Below, one piece after another: positions 11,757 to 20,008 of a stretch of 38,845 nucleotides of DNA. The stretch lies in the NCBI GenBank assembly GCA_007122985.1, contig SKSM01000318.1, positions 1 through 38,845 of the forward strand, written 5' to 3'. Origin of the DNA: Nitriliruptoraceae bacterium. Its GTDB lineage: Bacteria > Actinomycetota > Nitriliruptoria > Nitriliruptorales > Nitriliruptoraceae. The notes below the pieces were generated by a model that saw nothing but the letters and a program-made list of their open reading frames with translations, was not told where the DNA came from and did no database searches. How positions within the stretch are numbered: the stretch's first letter is position 1; every line of letters starts with the position of its first letter. Both the position numbers and the translations under genes were made by a program.

Positions 11757-12264
11757 GGTGGTCCTCCTGGCCGGTCCAGTCCACAGCCGTGATGGAAATG
11801 GGGGTGTTCCTTGAAGGGATCCGTCACCGTAGTCGGGGCTGTGCACGCTGTGGACGAGGTGCATCGTCGCAGGTCAGATCCGGTCGAGGGGTGGTGGCGA
11901 GGTTGTGGGTGGACGGGCTGGTTGTCCACCGGGCCCAGAAGCACACGGATGTGCTTCCACGGAACGACGTGGGTGTCCACGGTTCGTCCCCCGGTCGTCC
12001 CCAGCGCCCGGCGGGAACTGGCCGCCAGCTGTCTCGGGCAGTGCACCGCCCGCCGGCCGACAGGGTCGCGCAGGGACGGCGGCAGGGGCGCGAAGCACCG
12101 GATCGAGGAGCGGCGTTGCCGGTCGTCCCGGGCGCGTCCACGGGCGTGCGGTACTTCTGCGCAGACGATCCACCGGGAATCCACAACCATGTCCACAAGA
12201 CGCTTGTGGAAACTGTGGACGGTGCAACTGCCCGGGTTGCTCGGCCCCGGAGGCGCCGGGCAGT
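11757..12264. other. oriC: Probable chromosomal replication origin (dnaA-dnaN intergenic)
   Basis: The 508-base gap between dnaA and dnaN is where actinobacterial oriC lies, and it holds several degenerate DnaA boxes related to TTGTCCACA. Forward copies: 11777-11785, 11922-11930 (TTGTCCACC), 11973-11981, 12134-12142, 12177-12185 and 12189-12197 (ATGTCCACA). Reverse copies: 11849-11857, 12205-12213 and 12214-12222. Four of them crowd into 12177-12222. No box is a perfect match and no strong AT-rich unwinding element stands out. No protein-coding ORF here looks real. Confidence 0.7.
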
Positions 12265-14019
12265 TCACCGCGTCCTCGCGCGGGTCTTGATCCGGTTGGT
12301 CAGTTCCTGGACCTGGTCGTAGATGACCCGCCGCTCCTGCATCAGCCCGGCGATCTTCGACTTGGCGTGCATCACGGTGGTGTGATCGCGCCCCCCGAAT
12401 GCCTTGCCGATGCGTGGCAGTGACATCTCGGTCAGTTCACGTGCCAGGTACATCGCGATCTGGCGGGCGGTGACCAGTGGACGGTTGCGTGAGCCGGAGC
12501 ACAACTCCTCCACGCTGAGCGAGAAGTAGTCCGCCACCTCCTCCATGATCAGCTGGATCGAGACCTCCTGGTCGCGTCCATCCGGGAAAAGGTCCTTGAG
12601 CACCGCTTCTGCCATGGGTGTGTCCGCGGGGGCCTGTTGGAGGCTTGCGAAGGCAGCGACGCGGATCAGTGCGCCCTCGAGCTCACGGATGTTGGACTCC
12701 ACCCGGGAGGCGATCAGTTCGAGCACCTCCGGGGTGACGCCGAGCTGATCGGTCTCGGCCTTCTTGCGCAGGATGGCGATCCGGGTCTCGAGGTCCGGGG
12801 GCTGGACATCGGTCATCAGCCCCCACTCGAATCGGCTGCGCAGCCGGTCCTCGAGATGGGCGATCTGCTTGGGTGGTCGGTCGCTGGAGATGACGATCTG
12901 CTTCTCCGCGTTGTGCAGCGCATTGAAGGTGTGGAAGAACTCCTCCTGGGTCCGCTCCTTCTGCTGGAGGAACTGGATGTCGTCCATCAGCAGCACGTCG
13001 GCCTGACGATAGGTCCGCTGGAACGTCGTGATGCGGTCGTCGCGGATGGCGTTGATGAACTCGTTGGTGAACTGCTCGGTCGTGACGTAGCGCACCGTCA
13101 GCCGGCTGTAGAGATTGCGTACGTAGTGGCCGATTGCGTGCAGCAGGTGGGTCTTTCCGAGCCCGGCACCGCCGTAGATGAACAACGGGTTGTAGGACTT
13201 GGCCGGAGCCTCGGCGACCGCCGTCGCCGCAGCATGGGCGAATCGGTTGGAGGAACCGATGACGAAGTCGTCGAAGGAGTACTTGGGATTGAGTTGGGTG
13301 TCCGATTCGACCTCGGTCGGCTGGTGCGACCGCCGTGTCGGCAGCTCGATGGTCGGGCCCGCCGGGCGCCCGGGTGCGTGAAGGGGTGCATCCGTGGAGG
13401 CTTCGTACCCGGCCGGCGCCGGACCGGCTGCCTGACGATGGTCGTCGGACCTGGTCGCTGCCGGTTGGCTCGCCGCAGTGCTGGCCCCGACGGGTGCACC
13501 GGGGGAGGCGACCGATTCGTCGTGGTCGCCGGGCGGATTGCTGGGACCGAGCTCCGAAGCAGGGTTGATGCCATTGGCTGCGTCATCGACCGCGGAGGTC
13601 ACGGGTCGCGGCTCCGGTGCTGGCGTCCCGCCAGTGTGCGTCAGCGGTCGCCCGTGCCGGTCGGCAGCGGTTGCTGCGCTCTGTTCGGGGGGACCGGCGG
13701 TCACCGACGCCGGGGAGTCATCGGTGGTCGGGGTGTGCAGGTCCGTCGGCTCGGCCCGCGGTGCGACGGTAAGGACAACCGACAGCGGGCGACCGGCCGC
13801 GTCCGAGAGGGCGGCGCGCAGCGCTTCGCCGCAGTTGCGCTCGAGCCACTCGCGGGCGAACGCGTTCGGACTCGCGAGCACGATGGTGTCATCGCTGAAG
13901 CCGACGGGTTGGGTCGCCGACAGCCACTGGCGTTGTGCCGGAGACCCGACGTCGCTCATGACCGCGGTGAGACTCTCGCTCCAAAGGGTCTCGAGATCGA
14001 GCGTCGACGGGTGTGACAC
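12265..14019 (-). CDS. dnaA: Chromosomal replication initiator DnaA
   Basis: 584 residues. Domain I spans about 1-90 ([12 protein letters not shown]...). A long Pro/Ser/Asp-rich domain II linker runs to about 245, as in Streptomyces-type DnaA. The AAA+ domain III begins [15 protein letters not shown] with Walker [10 protein letters not shown] and Walker [10 protein letters not shown]. Domain IV carries the DNA-binding signature [15 protein letters not shown] 14019 has GAGGAG five bases upstream. DnaA-ATP opens oriC. DnaA boxes at 14106-14154, just upstream, suggest autoregulation. Confidence 0.97.
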   Translation of the reverse strand: MSHPSTLDLETLWSESLTAVMSDVGSPAQRQWLSATQPVGFSDDTIVLASPNAFAREWLERNCGEALRAALSDAAGRPLSVVLTVAPRAEPTDLHTPTTDDSPASVTAGPPEQSAATAADRHGRPLTHTGGTPAPEPRPVTSAVDDAANGINPASELGPSNPPGDHDESVASPGAPVGASTAASQPAATRSDDHRQAAGPAPAGYEASTDAPLHAPGRPAGPTIELPTRRSHQPTEVESDTQLNPKYSFDDFVIGSSNRFAHAAATAVAEAPAKSYNPLFIYGGAGLGKTHLLHAIGHYVRNLYSRLTVRYVTTEQFTNEFINAIRDDRITTFQRTYRQADVLLMDDIQFLQQKERTQEEFFHTFNALHNAEKQIVISSDRPPKQIAHLEDRLRSRFEWGLMTDVQPPDLETRIAILRKKAETDQLGVTPEVLELIASRVESNIRELEGALIRVAAFASLQQAPADTPMAEAVLKDLFPDGRDQEVSIQLIMEEVADYFSLSVEELCSGSRNRPLVTARQIAMYLARELTEMSLPRIGKAFGGRDHTTVMHAKSKIAGLMQERRVIYDQVQELTNRIKTRARTR

Positions 14020-14105
14020 GCTGGCTCCTCACCGTGGCGGCACCGGGTGGTGCGGGACGTCCGGGGACGACGGTCGTCGCCGGGGTGCGGACGGTAACGG
14101 GGCGT

Positions 14106-14154
14106 CATGGACAAGGGCACAGGCGTCCACACCCTTATCCACAGGTGTGGAGAA
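14106..14154. promoter_or_regulatory. DnaA-box cluster upstream of dnaA
   Basis: A perfect TTATCCACA lies at 14135-14143. It is flanked by GCGTCCACA (14123-14131), reverse TGTGGAGAA (14146-14154) and reverse CATGGACAA (14106-14114). It sits about 90-130 bases before the dnaA start, so it probably serves DnaA autoregulation or forms a second part of a bipartite origin. This is the only perfect consensus box I noticed in the window. Confidence 0.75.
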
Positions 14155-14711
14155 CCCTGCCCTCGCACGGTGGCCCCGTGGGCCGAACCGCGGTGGGGAA
14201 GACCCGCCACGACGCCCGGGTCGGAACCTGGTCGTCGAATCGACACCGCCCCGGTGACGTGACGGCGTGCCGCACCTCGCTCCCGGGCCGCTGTCGATCC
14301 AGCGGGCGGTCATGGACCGTACACCGCTCGATCAGCGTCCCGCAACAGCCCGTTTGGGTCCGAGCTCGGTTCCGGGCGTGCGCAGCGGACCGCCCGTCGC
14401 CGCACGTGCGAACGCTACGCAGGTGGCAGGCGGCGTGTGCGGTCCGAATCGTCGACCGCGGCCGCTGCGCGAGGTCGGACGATGCCGGCGGTCCAAGCCC
14501 TCCGCGAGGTGCGCGGGCCGAGGCGGCGGTTGCCTGGCCGACGCGCGCACGGGTAGCCTCGCGCGGACCGCCCGCACCGGCTGTCGTCGTTCGATACCTC
14601 AGGACCGCCGCCTGTCAGTTGCGTCCTCGGCGTCCGAACCGCGGACCCTGAGCGACGTCCGGTCCGACGACCGTCCGCCGTGTGCCCCCAGACGCCCCGG
14701 GAGGGCCTGCC
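14155..14711. other. dnaA-rpmH divergent intergenic region
   Basis: About 560 bases between the DnaA-box cluster and rpmH. The six-frame ORFs crossing it are arginine/proline-rich shadows without domains. The only features I can support are the candidate rpmH promoter at 14530-14559 and a -10-like TAGCGT on the minus strand at 14412-14417. The rest holds nothing recognised. Confidence 0.5.
14530..14559 (+). promoter_or_regulatory. Candidate sigA-type promoter for rpmH operon
   Basis: TTGCCT at 14530-14535 and TAGCCT at 14554-14559 are separated by 18 bases, close to the housekeeping pattern (TTGACA, TANNNT). The start of transcription would lie about 145 bases before rpmH. This is the best-spaced pair I found in the divergent region. 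It has not been tested against background frequency. Confidence 0.45.
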
Positions 14712-14846
14712 GTGAAGCGCACCTTCCAGCCGAACAACCGCCGCCGAAACCGCAAGCACGGATTCCGCTCGCGGATGAGTACCCGCGCGGGTCGACGCAT
14801 CGTCAACCAGCGCCGTCGCCGTGGCCGTAGCAAGCTCTCGGCCTGA
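14712..14846 (+). CDS. rpmH: 50S ribosomal protein L34 (bL34)
   Basis: A 44-residue, very basic protein missing from the ORF track because of its length. It starts [20 protein letters not shown] after a GTG initiator and ends GRSKLSA, the hallmark sequence of bL34. GAGG lies seven bases upstream of GTG 14712. It opens the rpmH-rnpA-yidD-yidC-jag cluster that diverges from dnaA, the classic bacterial arrangement. The stop codon overlaps the GAGGG that serves as the ribosome site for rnpA. Confidence 0.97.
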   Translation: MKRTFQPNNRRRNRKHGFRSRMSTRAGRRIVNQRRRRGRSKLSA

Positions 14847-14859
14847 GGGCGTGCGCCCG

Positions 14860-15291
14860 GTGTCACACCAACGGCTCCGGGACAGTCGCGACATCGTCGC
14901 GGCGCTCCGGGGAGGCCGGCAGCGCGCCGGCCGACTCGTCGTGCTCCACGCTCGACCTCAGGACGAGCCGTCGGAGCCGACGATGACCGCACCGGCACGC
15001 GTCGCGGTGCTCGCATCCCGCCGGGTCGGCCAGGCGACCGACCGCAATCGCGCCAAACGTCTGCTGCGGGAGGCGGCGCGGCACGTTGCCTTCGCCGGAG
15101 GGCAGGACCTGGTGCTCGTCGCCCGGGCCGCCTGCGCCGGTAGCACCTTCGCCGCGGTGCATCACGAGGTCGCTGAGCTCGCGACCGCGATGGGCCTGCT
15201 CGACGCGGCCGACGACGCTGGCGACCCGGAGGGCCAGCGCCGACCGCAGGCCGGCGGTGCGTCCGACCTCGAGGCCAGGAGGAGCGCGTGA
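14860..15291 (+). CDS. rnpA: Ribonuclease P protein component
   Basis: About 143 residues. RnpA binds the RNase P RNA and pre-tRNA leader to support 5' tRNA maturation. The family signature is [28 protein letters not shown], containing the RNR motif (DRNRAKR), followed by [10 protein letters not shown]. The N-terminus [20 protein letters not shown] matches the leader-binding region. GTG 14860 has GAGGG ten bases upstream. GTG 14851 is possible but too close to that site. The C-terminus has an extra acidic/Gly tail of about 35 residues. Its stop overlaps yidD by four bases. Confidence 0.93.
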   Translation: MSHQRLRDSRDIVAALRGGRQRAGRLVVLHARPQDEPSEPTMTAPARVAVLASRRVGQATDRNRAKRLLREAARHVAFAGGQDLVLVARAACAGSTFAAVHHEVAELATAMGLLDAADDAGDPEGQRRPQAGGASDLEARRSA

Positions 15292-15623
15292 CGAGTCGCC
15301 GGACCGTGGACGCGAACCGGCGCCGGTCGGTGCCGGCCTGGCTGTTGACCCTGCCGATCACGATGTACCGCTGGACGGGGCCGCTGCGTGCCTCGAGGTG
15401 CCGGTTCTACCCCTCCTGTTCCACTTACGCTGTCGAGGCGCTCCGTGAGCACGGCGCGCTTCGTGGCCTGTGGCTCGCAGTCCGCCGCGTGCTGCGGTGC
15501 CATCCGTGGAACCTCGGCGGCCTCGACCCGGTCCCGCCGCGAGGGCAGAGCCGCACGCACCAGGCAACATCGGATGCCGCCGAACCCGCGCCGCCGGTCT
15601 CCCGCTCCTCGACGAGGAAGTAG
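15288..15623 (+). CDS. yidD: Membrane protein insertion efficiency factor YidD
   Basis: 111 residues. The core reads [34 protein letters not shown] and ends [18 protein letters not shown], with the conserved cysteines of the YidD family (CRFYPSCS...RCHPW) intact. The family associates with YidC and helps membrane insertion. GTG 15288 overlaps the rnpA stop (GTGA), with AGGAGG upstream. The C-terminal 25 residues after VPP are a non-conserved Ser/Ala/Pro tail. Confidence 0.93.
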   Translation: MTSRRTVDANRRRSVPAWLLTLPITMYRWTGPLRASRCRFYPSCSTYAVEALREHGALRGLWLAVRRVLRCHPWNLGGLDPVPPRGQSRTHQATSDAAEPAPPVSRSSTRK

Positions 15624-15629
15624 CTGCTC

Positions 15630-16799
15630 GTGTTCCAGTCCATCGCCGACGCGACGCTCTCGTTCTTCGAGAGCATCATCACCTTCTTGCACGGCGTCTT
15701 CCTGCCGGTGTTCGGTGTGCACAGCTGGGGCTGGGCGATCATCGGCCTGACGCTGATCGTGCGGGTCCTGCTGCTGCCGCTGGCGATCAAGCAGACGCGG
15801 TCCATGCGTGCGATGCAGGCGATCCAGCCCCAGGTCAAGGAGCTGCAGAAGAAGTACAAGGTCGACCGAGATCTGATGCGCAAGGATCCGGAGACCTACC
15901 GGGCACGCAAGCAGAAGCTCCAGCAGGAGCAGATGGCCCTGTTCCAGCGTGAGGGCGTCAATCCGGCGGCGAGCTGCCTCCCGCTGCTGGCGCAGGCGCC
16001 GGTCTTCATCGCGCTGTTCTGGACGATTCGCGGGATGAGCGAGCTGCACGGCCAGCCGTTCTACTTCTTTACCTCCTTCATCGCCGACGACGTCGATCCT
16101 GGCGGCATCGCTGCGCTCGTCAGCGAGACGAGCTGGCCCGGCTGGCTGCTGATCGTGGCGATGTCGGGGTCGTTGTTCATCTCGCAGAAGCAGATGATGG
16201 CGCGCAACGCCGCGACCGGCCAGGACAGCAATCCCATGGCACAACAGCAGAAGATCCTGCTGTACGTGATGCCGGTGTTCCTGGCGGTGATCTCGTTCCA
16301 GTTCCCGCTCGGGCTGCTGCTGTACTGGACGACCACCAACGTGTGGCAGATCGCCCAACAGGCGATCATCCTGCGCGAGGTCAAGGGCGAGGCCGACAGG
16401 GGGGAGCTCGGCGATCAGCCCGGCGGTGAGGCGGCGAAGCCGTCCAAGCGACGTGGCAAGCGCGGGAAGAAGGACGCCGAGGCATCGGGGGACGAGAGCA
16501 CCAACGGGGCCGGAGGACCGGAGCGGCTCTCGCCAGGGGCCTCGTCCGGACGCAAGCCGGTCGAGCCGACCAACGATCCCACTGAGTCGACCAACGGCTC
16601 GGGCCCGACCGACGCGGGCGGGTCGGCTGGTGATGACCAGGCCGGATCGAGCGACGCGCCGACGAACGAGCCGAGCGACACGCCCCGCGACGAGCCGGTG
16701 GACGGGACGGGCAGCGATGCCCGATCGTCCGACGAACCGTCGGCGAAGCCGCGCTCGCGCCGCGACCACCTGCCGCGCCGTGGTGGCGCGCGCGACTGA
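15630..16799 (+). CDS. yidC: Membrane protein insertase YidC (Oxa1 family)
   Basis: 389 residues. YidC/Oxa1 inserts and folds inner-membrane proteins with or without SecYEG. The insertase core (about 1-255) has a first helix with the hydrophilic-groove arginine (GLTLIVRVLLLPLAIKQT), a charged cytoplasmic hairpin (RSMRAMQAIQPQVKELQKKY), and helices including PAASCLPLLAQAPVFIALFW and FPLGLLLYWTTTNVWQIAQQ. It lacks the large periplasmic domain of Gram-negative YidC, as expected for an actinobacterium. The last ~130 residues are a low-complexity hydrophilic tail, first basic (KPSKRRGKRGKK) and then rich in Asp/Ser/Thr/Gly/Pro. GTG 15630 has GAGGAAG upstream. Confidence 0.95.
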   Translation: MFQSIADATLSFFESIITFLHGVFLPVFGVHSWGWAIIGLTLIVRVLLLPLAIKQTRSMRAMQAIQPQVKELQKKYKVDRDLMRKDPETYRARKQKLQQEQMALFQREGVNPAASCLPLLAQAPVFIALFWTIRGMSELHGQPFYFFTSFIADDVDPGGIAALVSETSWPGWLLIVAMSGSLFISQKQMMARNAATGQDSNPMAQQQKILLYVMPVFLAVISFQFPLGLLLYWTTTNVWQIAQQAIILREVKGEADRGELGDQPGGEAAKPSKRRGKRGKKDAEASGDESTNGAGGPERLSPGASSGRKPVEPTNDPTESTNGSGPTDAGGSAGDDQAGSSDAPTNEPSDTPRDEPVDGTGSDARSSDEPSAKPRSRRDHLPRRGGARD

Positions 16800-16812
16800 A
16801 AGGAACACCTCG

Positions 16813-17550
16813 ATGAGCCGCACCGTCAATGGACGAGGCGAGGATCTCGCTGCCGCACTCACGGATGCGATCGCAGCGGTGGTCGGCTCCGATCCTGAGA
16901 AGGTCGAGCTGTCAGTGGATGCGCCCGGCCTCGCCGAGGTCAACGGTGAGCTACGACTCGATCTGCGGATCGAGGCACAGCAGCCGGGTTCGCCGGAGCC
17001 GGTGGAGGACGACGCCGTTGCTGAGGTGGATGAGGACGGGTCTGCCGAGGGCGCCGCGGAAGAGTCCGAGCCTGGTGAGGTTGCGATCACCCCTGAGGAC
17101 CTGGACGAGGAGGCGGACGCCGCCGCAGACTTCATCGAGGGACTGCTCGACGCGATGGACCTGCCCGGTGATCTGCGGATCAAGGTTCACGGTGACCACG
17201 CGGAGCTCGAGGTGGTCGAGGTCGGCAGTGGTGCGCTGATCGGCCGGCGGGGCCAGACGCTCGAGGCGGTGCAGGAACTGGTGCGGTGCTCGCTGCAGCG
17301 TGAGTTCCAGCGCCGTGCACGCGTCAAGGTGGACATCGAGGGCTACCGGGCACGTCGGTTGGAGAAGCTGCTCGAGAAGGCGGAAGAGGCGATCGACGCG
17401 GTGCTCGATGGTGGTGAGCCCGAGCGGCTCGAGCCCATGGACGTGTTCGAGCGCAAGGCGGTCCACCAGGTGGTCGCCGATGTGGAGGGTGTCACCAGCC
17501 GGAGTCAGGGCCGGGAGCCGGCACGTCGTGTGGTGATCGAGCGGGTGTGA
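16813..17550 (+). CDS. jag: Jag/KhpB-like KH-R3H RNA-binding protein
   Basis: 245 residues from ATG 16813, which has AAAGGA eight bases upstream. The track's longer ORF reaches back into yidC out of frame and is not real. The first 60 residues resemble a Jag N-terminal domain, followed by an acidic linker. A KH domain follows with the GxxG loop in GALIGRRGQTLEAVQELV (about 138-155). An R3H-like segment ends the protein (FERKAVHQVVAD...EPARRVVIERV). Jag/KhpB binds RNA and affects division and envelope growth. Usually rsmG follows; here it is 2.4 kb away. A 6-bp hairpin (17537-17556) spans the stop codon and could be a weak terminator. Confidence 0.92.
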   Translation: MSRTVNGRGEDLAAALTDAIAAVVGSDPEKVELSVDAPGLAEVNGELRLDLRIEAQQPGSPEPVEDDAVAEVDEDGSAEGAAEESEPGEVAITPEDLDEEADAAADFIEGLLDAMDLPGDLRIKVHGDHAELEVVEVGSGALIGRRGQTLEAVQELVRCSLQREFQRRARVKVDIEGYRARRLEKLLEKAEEAIDAVLDGGEPERLEPMDVFERKAVHQVVADVEGVTSRSQGREPARRVVIERV

Positions 17551-17600
17551 GCTCGACGTGTGGTGCGTTCGTCAGCGGCCGTTGATGGGATCGGATCCGC

Positions 17601-17952
17601 TCAGGGTGCGCCACAATCGGGAATCGAGCCCAAGGTGGGTCCGGCGAGGTCTGCGATCAGTTGCTCGGGGACGACGCCGATGATCGCTGCGGGATCACGA
17701 CTGCGATCACCAGTGGCAGGGCCAGGCCACGCATGAGTGTAAAGGCGTAAGTGGCTGCCGTCTGAGCTTCGGTCCGAATGCCCGCCCACGGGTGGTCGTC
17801 GACGAAGGGTTGCCTGCCACCCGAAGAGCAGGAGCAGCAGGGGACCACGAGTCCGATGCCCAGGCCCGTCACGGTTCCCGACGTTCGGCTACCACCCAGC
17901 CAGTGCCAACACCGGGCGAGCCCCACGCGCCGGCTGATCGCGGGTTCGTCAT
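17601..17952 (-). pseudogene. Decayed membrane transport gene remnant next to arsR
   Basis: An ATG at 17952 overlaps the ArsR stop (ATGA), as a co-transcribed partner would, but that frame stops after 27 codons. Other minus-strand frames then show hydrophobic patches (TGLGIGLVVPCCSCS, then MRGLALPLVIAVVIP) and, after a further shift, AAIIGVVPEQLIADLAGPTLGSIPDCGAP, ending at 17601. The last piece is reminiscent of COG0701/ArsP-type permeases, which often pair with ArsR regulators and carry Cys motifs. The scattering over frames suggests a gene broken by indels and deletion. The assignment to that family is tentative; random hydrophobic coincidence is possible. Confidence 0.35.
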
Positions 17953-18290
17953 CCTGCGGTTCCCCGGGAGCCATCCAGCGCGCCCACAGGACCGTCGCTA
18001 CGCGCGGCGCCAACGATCGCACTGGCCGCATCTGGCAAGGCCGTGAGGCAGTCGGCGTTGATGGTCACATAGGTCGTGGGGCCGGCACGCTCGACGAAGA
18101 CGAACTCGGACTCGGCCAAGCGGCGCACGTGTCCGGACACCGAGGACTGGCCCACGTCCACCGCATCGACGAGCTGCCCAATGGTCATCGGCCCGGCGGC
18201 CTGCGCGAGGGTGCGCAGCAGCTGCAGACGGGTTGCGTCTGCCAAGCAGCGAAACCAACGCGCGTACGCCTCGGCCTGCGACCTGTTCAT
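17949..18290 (-). CDS. ArsR/SmtB-family winged-helix repressor
   Basis: 113 residues. The N-terminus WFRCLADATRLQLLRTLAQAAGPMTIGQLVDAV and the recognition helix VGQSSVSGHVRRLAESEFVFVERAGPTTYVTIN are typical of ArsR-type regulators that sense metals or other ligands. One cysteine lies near the N-terminus (RCLAD) and another further on (NADCLTAL). No full CXC metal site is visible, so the ligand is unknown. ATG 18290 has GAGG eight bases upstream. Palindromes at 18328-18351 just upstream are a likely operator. The only downstream partner is a decayed remnant, and the cassette interrupts the usual jag-rsmG adjacency. Confidence 0.85.
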   Translation of the reverse strand: MNRSQAEAYARWFRCLADATRLQLLRTLAQAAGPMTIGQLVDAVDVGQSSVSGHVRRLAESEFVFVERAGPTTYVTINADCLTALPDAASAIVGAARSDGPVGALDGSRGTAG

Positions 18291-18327
18291 CCATCGGCCT
18301 CACTCATCGGACCCTCCGACCAGTCCT

Positions 18328-18351
18328 ATGATATCGATCATCGCCGATGAT
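18328..18351. promoter_or_regulatory. Candidate ArsR operator (overlapping palindromes)
   Basis: ATCATCG-C-CGATGAT (18337-18351) is a perfect 7+1+7 palindrome. It overlaps a second inverted repeat, ATGAT-ATCG-ATCAT (18328-18341). This AT-rich patch in a GC-rich chromosome lies 38-61 bases before the ArsR start, where autorepression operators are found. Confidence 0.6.
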
Positions 18352-19118
18352 AGATGAAACCGTCGATTGCAGCAAGTGGCAGCGGGCGGGCTGCTCCGGC
18401 GCAGCCGTCAGCACGCATCCAGGTCGCCGTCGAATGGGGATCCGAACCGCGTCCTCGGCCGATCCGGTGACACCCGCTGCCGAGCTCGACGTGCGGAGGG
18501 CGGCCGTGGGGTCTGGCCACGCCGAACGCATCTGGCCGGTTCCCGGGGAGCACGACGCCCGGTGGCGCGGGCGACCAGGACGCGGTGGGGTGCGGGCCAG
18601 CCACCCGCTCGGCACCACCGGGGACAGGGGTGACGGATGGTGGGACCGCGAGGGCGCCGGAGCATGTTGGAGACGAGGTTGTGTGGGTGTCCGTCGGGCG
18701 GGTCCGGGAAGGGGGCTCCTGGTGGTTGCGCGGGCCGCGGGTGTCGGTGCTGTGGGGCGTGTGCCGCTCACGCGCTCCGCGGCGGTCTCGTCGCCCCGGC
18801 TGGTTCAGACGCTGTCGGCAGGGCGCCCCCGGCCGTCAGGCGGGTGGCTCCAGGCTGACAGCGCCGGCACGAGCACGACGAGGACGGCGGTGCGTTGAAA
18901 CGACAGGTGCCTGCGCAAGGATCGGTGCTGGCGGCGCCTGCCGTGACGGGTACGCGGCCACGCTCCTCACGGTGGTGGCTGCGCTCCCTGCGGCAGACAG
19001 GCCGGTGTAGGTCGCGGACCGCGCGGGATTGCCGGGCAGGGCTTCTTGACGAGGGGTCCGTTCTCGCCACCGTGGGCGTCGCGAGAGCAGCGACGGGGGT
19101 TGTCGGCGGGAGCGACGA

Positions 19119-19134
19119 CGTTCCACGTGGAACG
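19119..19134. other. parS: parS site 1
   Basis: CGTTCCACGTGGAACG is a perfect 16-bp palindrome and differs from the widely conserved parS consensus TGTTTCACGTGAAACA only at outer and inner symmetric positions, as in other actinobacteria. ParB encoded at 21592 should load here and spread using its CTP-dependent clamp. Confidence 0.93.
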
Positions 19135-19201
19135 CCGGTCGGCACGCAGGGCTCGGAGTTCGGCGGGGGTGTCGGTGGGGTCGCCGTCGGTGACGGTGAT
19201 A

Positions 19202-19215
19202 GTTCCACGTGGAAC
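19202..19215. other. parS: parS site 2
   Basis: GTTCCACGTGGAAC, a perfect 14-bp palindrome identical to the core of site 1, centred 82 bases from it. The outermost pair (A/G) is not symmetric, so it may bind ParB somewhat less tightly. Confidence 0.92.
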
Positions 19216-19911
19216 GTCTGCTGCAACGTCGACGGATGAACGGCGGCACCGTGGTAGTGACGGCTTCGATCGGTCCTCGAGCAGTCGGATCGGACGCCTC
19301 GGTCGCTCGGCTCGGGTCTGTGGCTCGGCCTCCCGGCCTCGGCTGGGCCGCAGTGAGCGGGGCGACGTGGTCGGTGTCGATGCGGCCGCACGACCACCGA
19401 CGCTGCACGCCGTGTGCGACGTGGTGCGCCGGACACCGCCCGTGCGCGGGTGCATGATTGCGACGACCCGGCTGTCACCGACGTCACCTGGACGCGCACG
19501 GGCCCGCGCGTGCAGGAGTGTGTGGTGAGCACGCCGTACGCAGCGCCGAGACGGTGGGCGCCTCGACAGCCGCCGGCGGAGCAGGACCTGGGCGGGGTCG
19601 ACCGCCGCCACGGCATCCGGCACGGCCGACCGCGCATGAGGGCCGTTGGTGTGCCTGCCAGGATCGCGCGCTGGTGGACGGGGGCGGTGCGCCCCGGGCG
19701 ACGGCGGGTGAACGCAGCAGCGGGGAGCCCGGTCTCGATGACCGGACACGGCGCGCCGGAGCCCGAGAGGGCCCCGCGTGACACCGCTGCGTCGACCATG
19801 CACGGCCCCGACGCCGGACATCGAGGTGCGCGCCCCCCGTCGACCACGGCAGGAACGAGCCGGGGGCGCCGGCCGGACAGGGCGGCTGCGTACATCGAGC
19901 CGACCCGGCTG

Positions 19912-19927
19912 CGTTCCACGTGGAACG
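19912..19927. other. parS: parS site 3
   Basis: CGTTCCACGTGGAACG, identical in all 16 bases to site 1, lying about 80 bases before rsmG and 0.75 kb before parA. Confidence 0.93.
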
Positions 19928-20008
19928 ACCGGAGGGTGCGAACACCAGGGAGCAGGCCGGCTGAACGCACGACACCGGCGCGCACGACGGGGTGGCTACG
20001 CTGCGGCC

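Larger units (their letters stand above)
18352..20008. other. Long gene-poor tract carrying parS sites
   Basis: About 1.66 kb between the ArsR operator and rsmG. Long ORFs exist on both strands (up to 434 codons), but they are Arg/Pro/Ser-rich, overlap one another, show no domains, and read straight through the parS palindromes (encoding FHVE). They look like GC-driven shadows. The supported contents are three parS sites (19119, 19202, 19912). The rest holds nothing recognised; decayed genes cannot be excluded. Confidence 0.6.

Noticed and set aside
12430-12448. AGTTCACGTGCCAGG in dnaA as a fourth parS
   Set aside because: Only one half-site matches parS; it is coding sequence in a conserved region of DnaA.
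15162-17183. 673-codon minus-strand ORF
   Set aside because: Antisense to rnpA, yidD, yidC and jag, each with family motifs; no domain in the ORF.
18425-18450. Sequence resembling a tRNA T-arm (GGTTCGGATCC on the minus strand)
   Set aside because: No acceptor, anticodon or D-arm could be folded around it.
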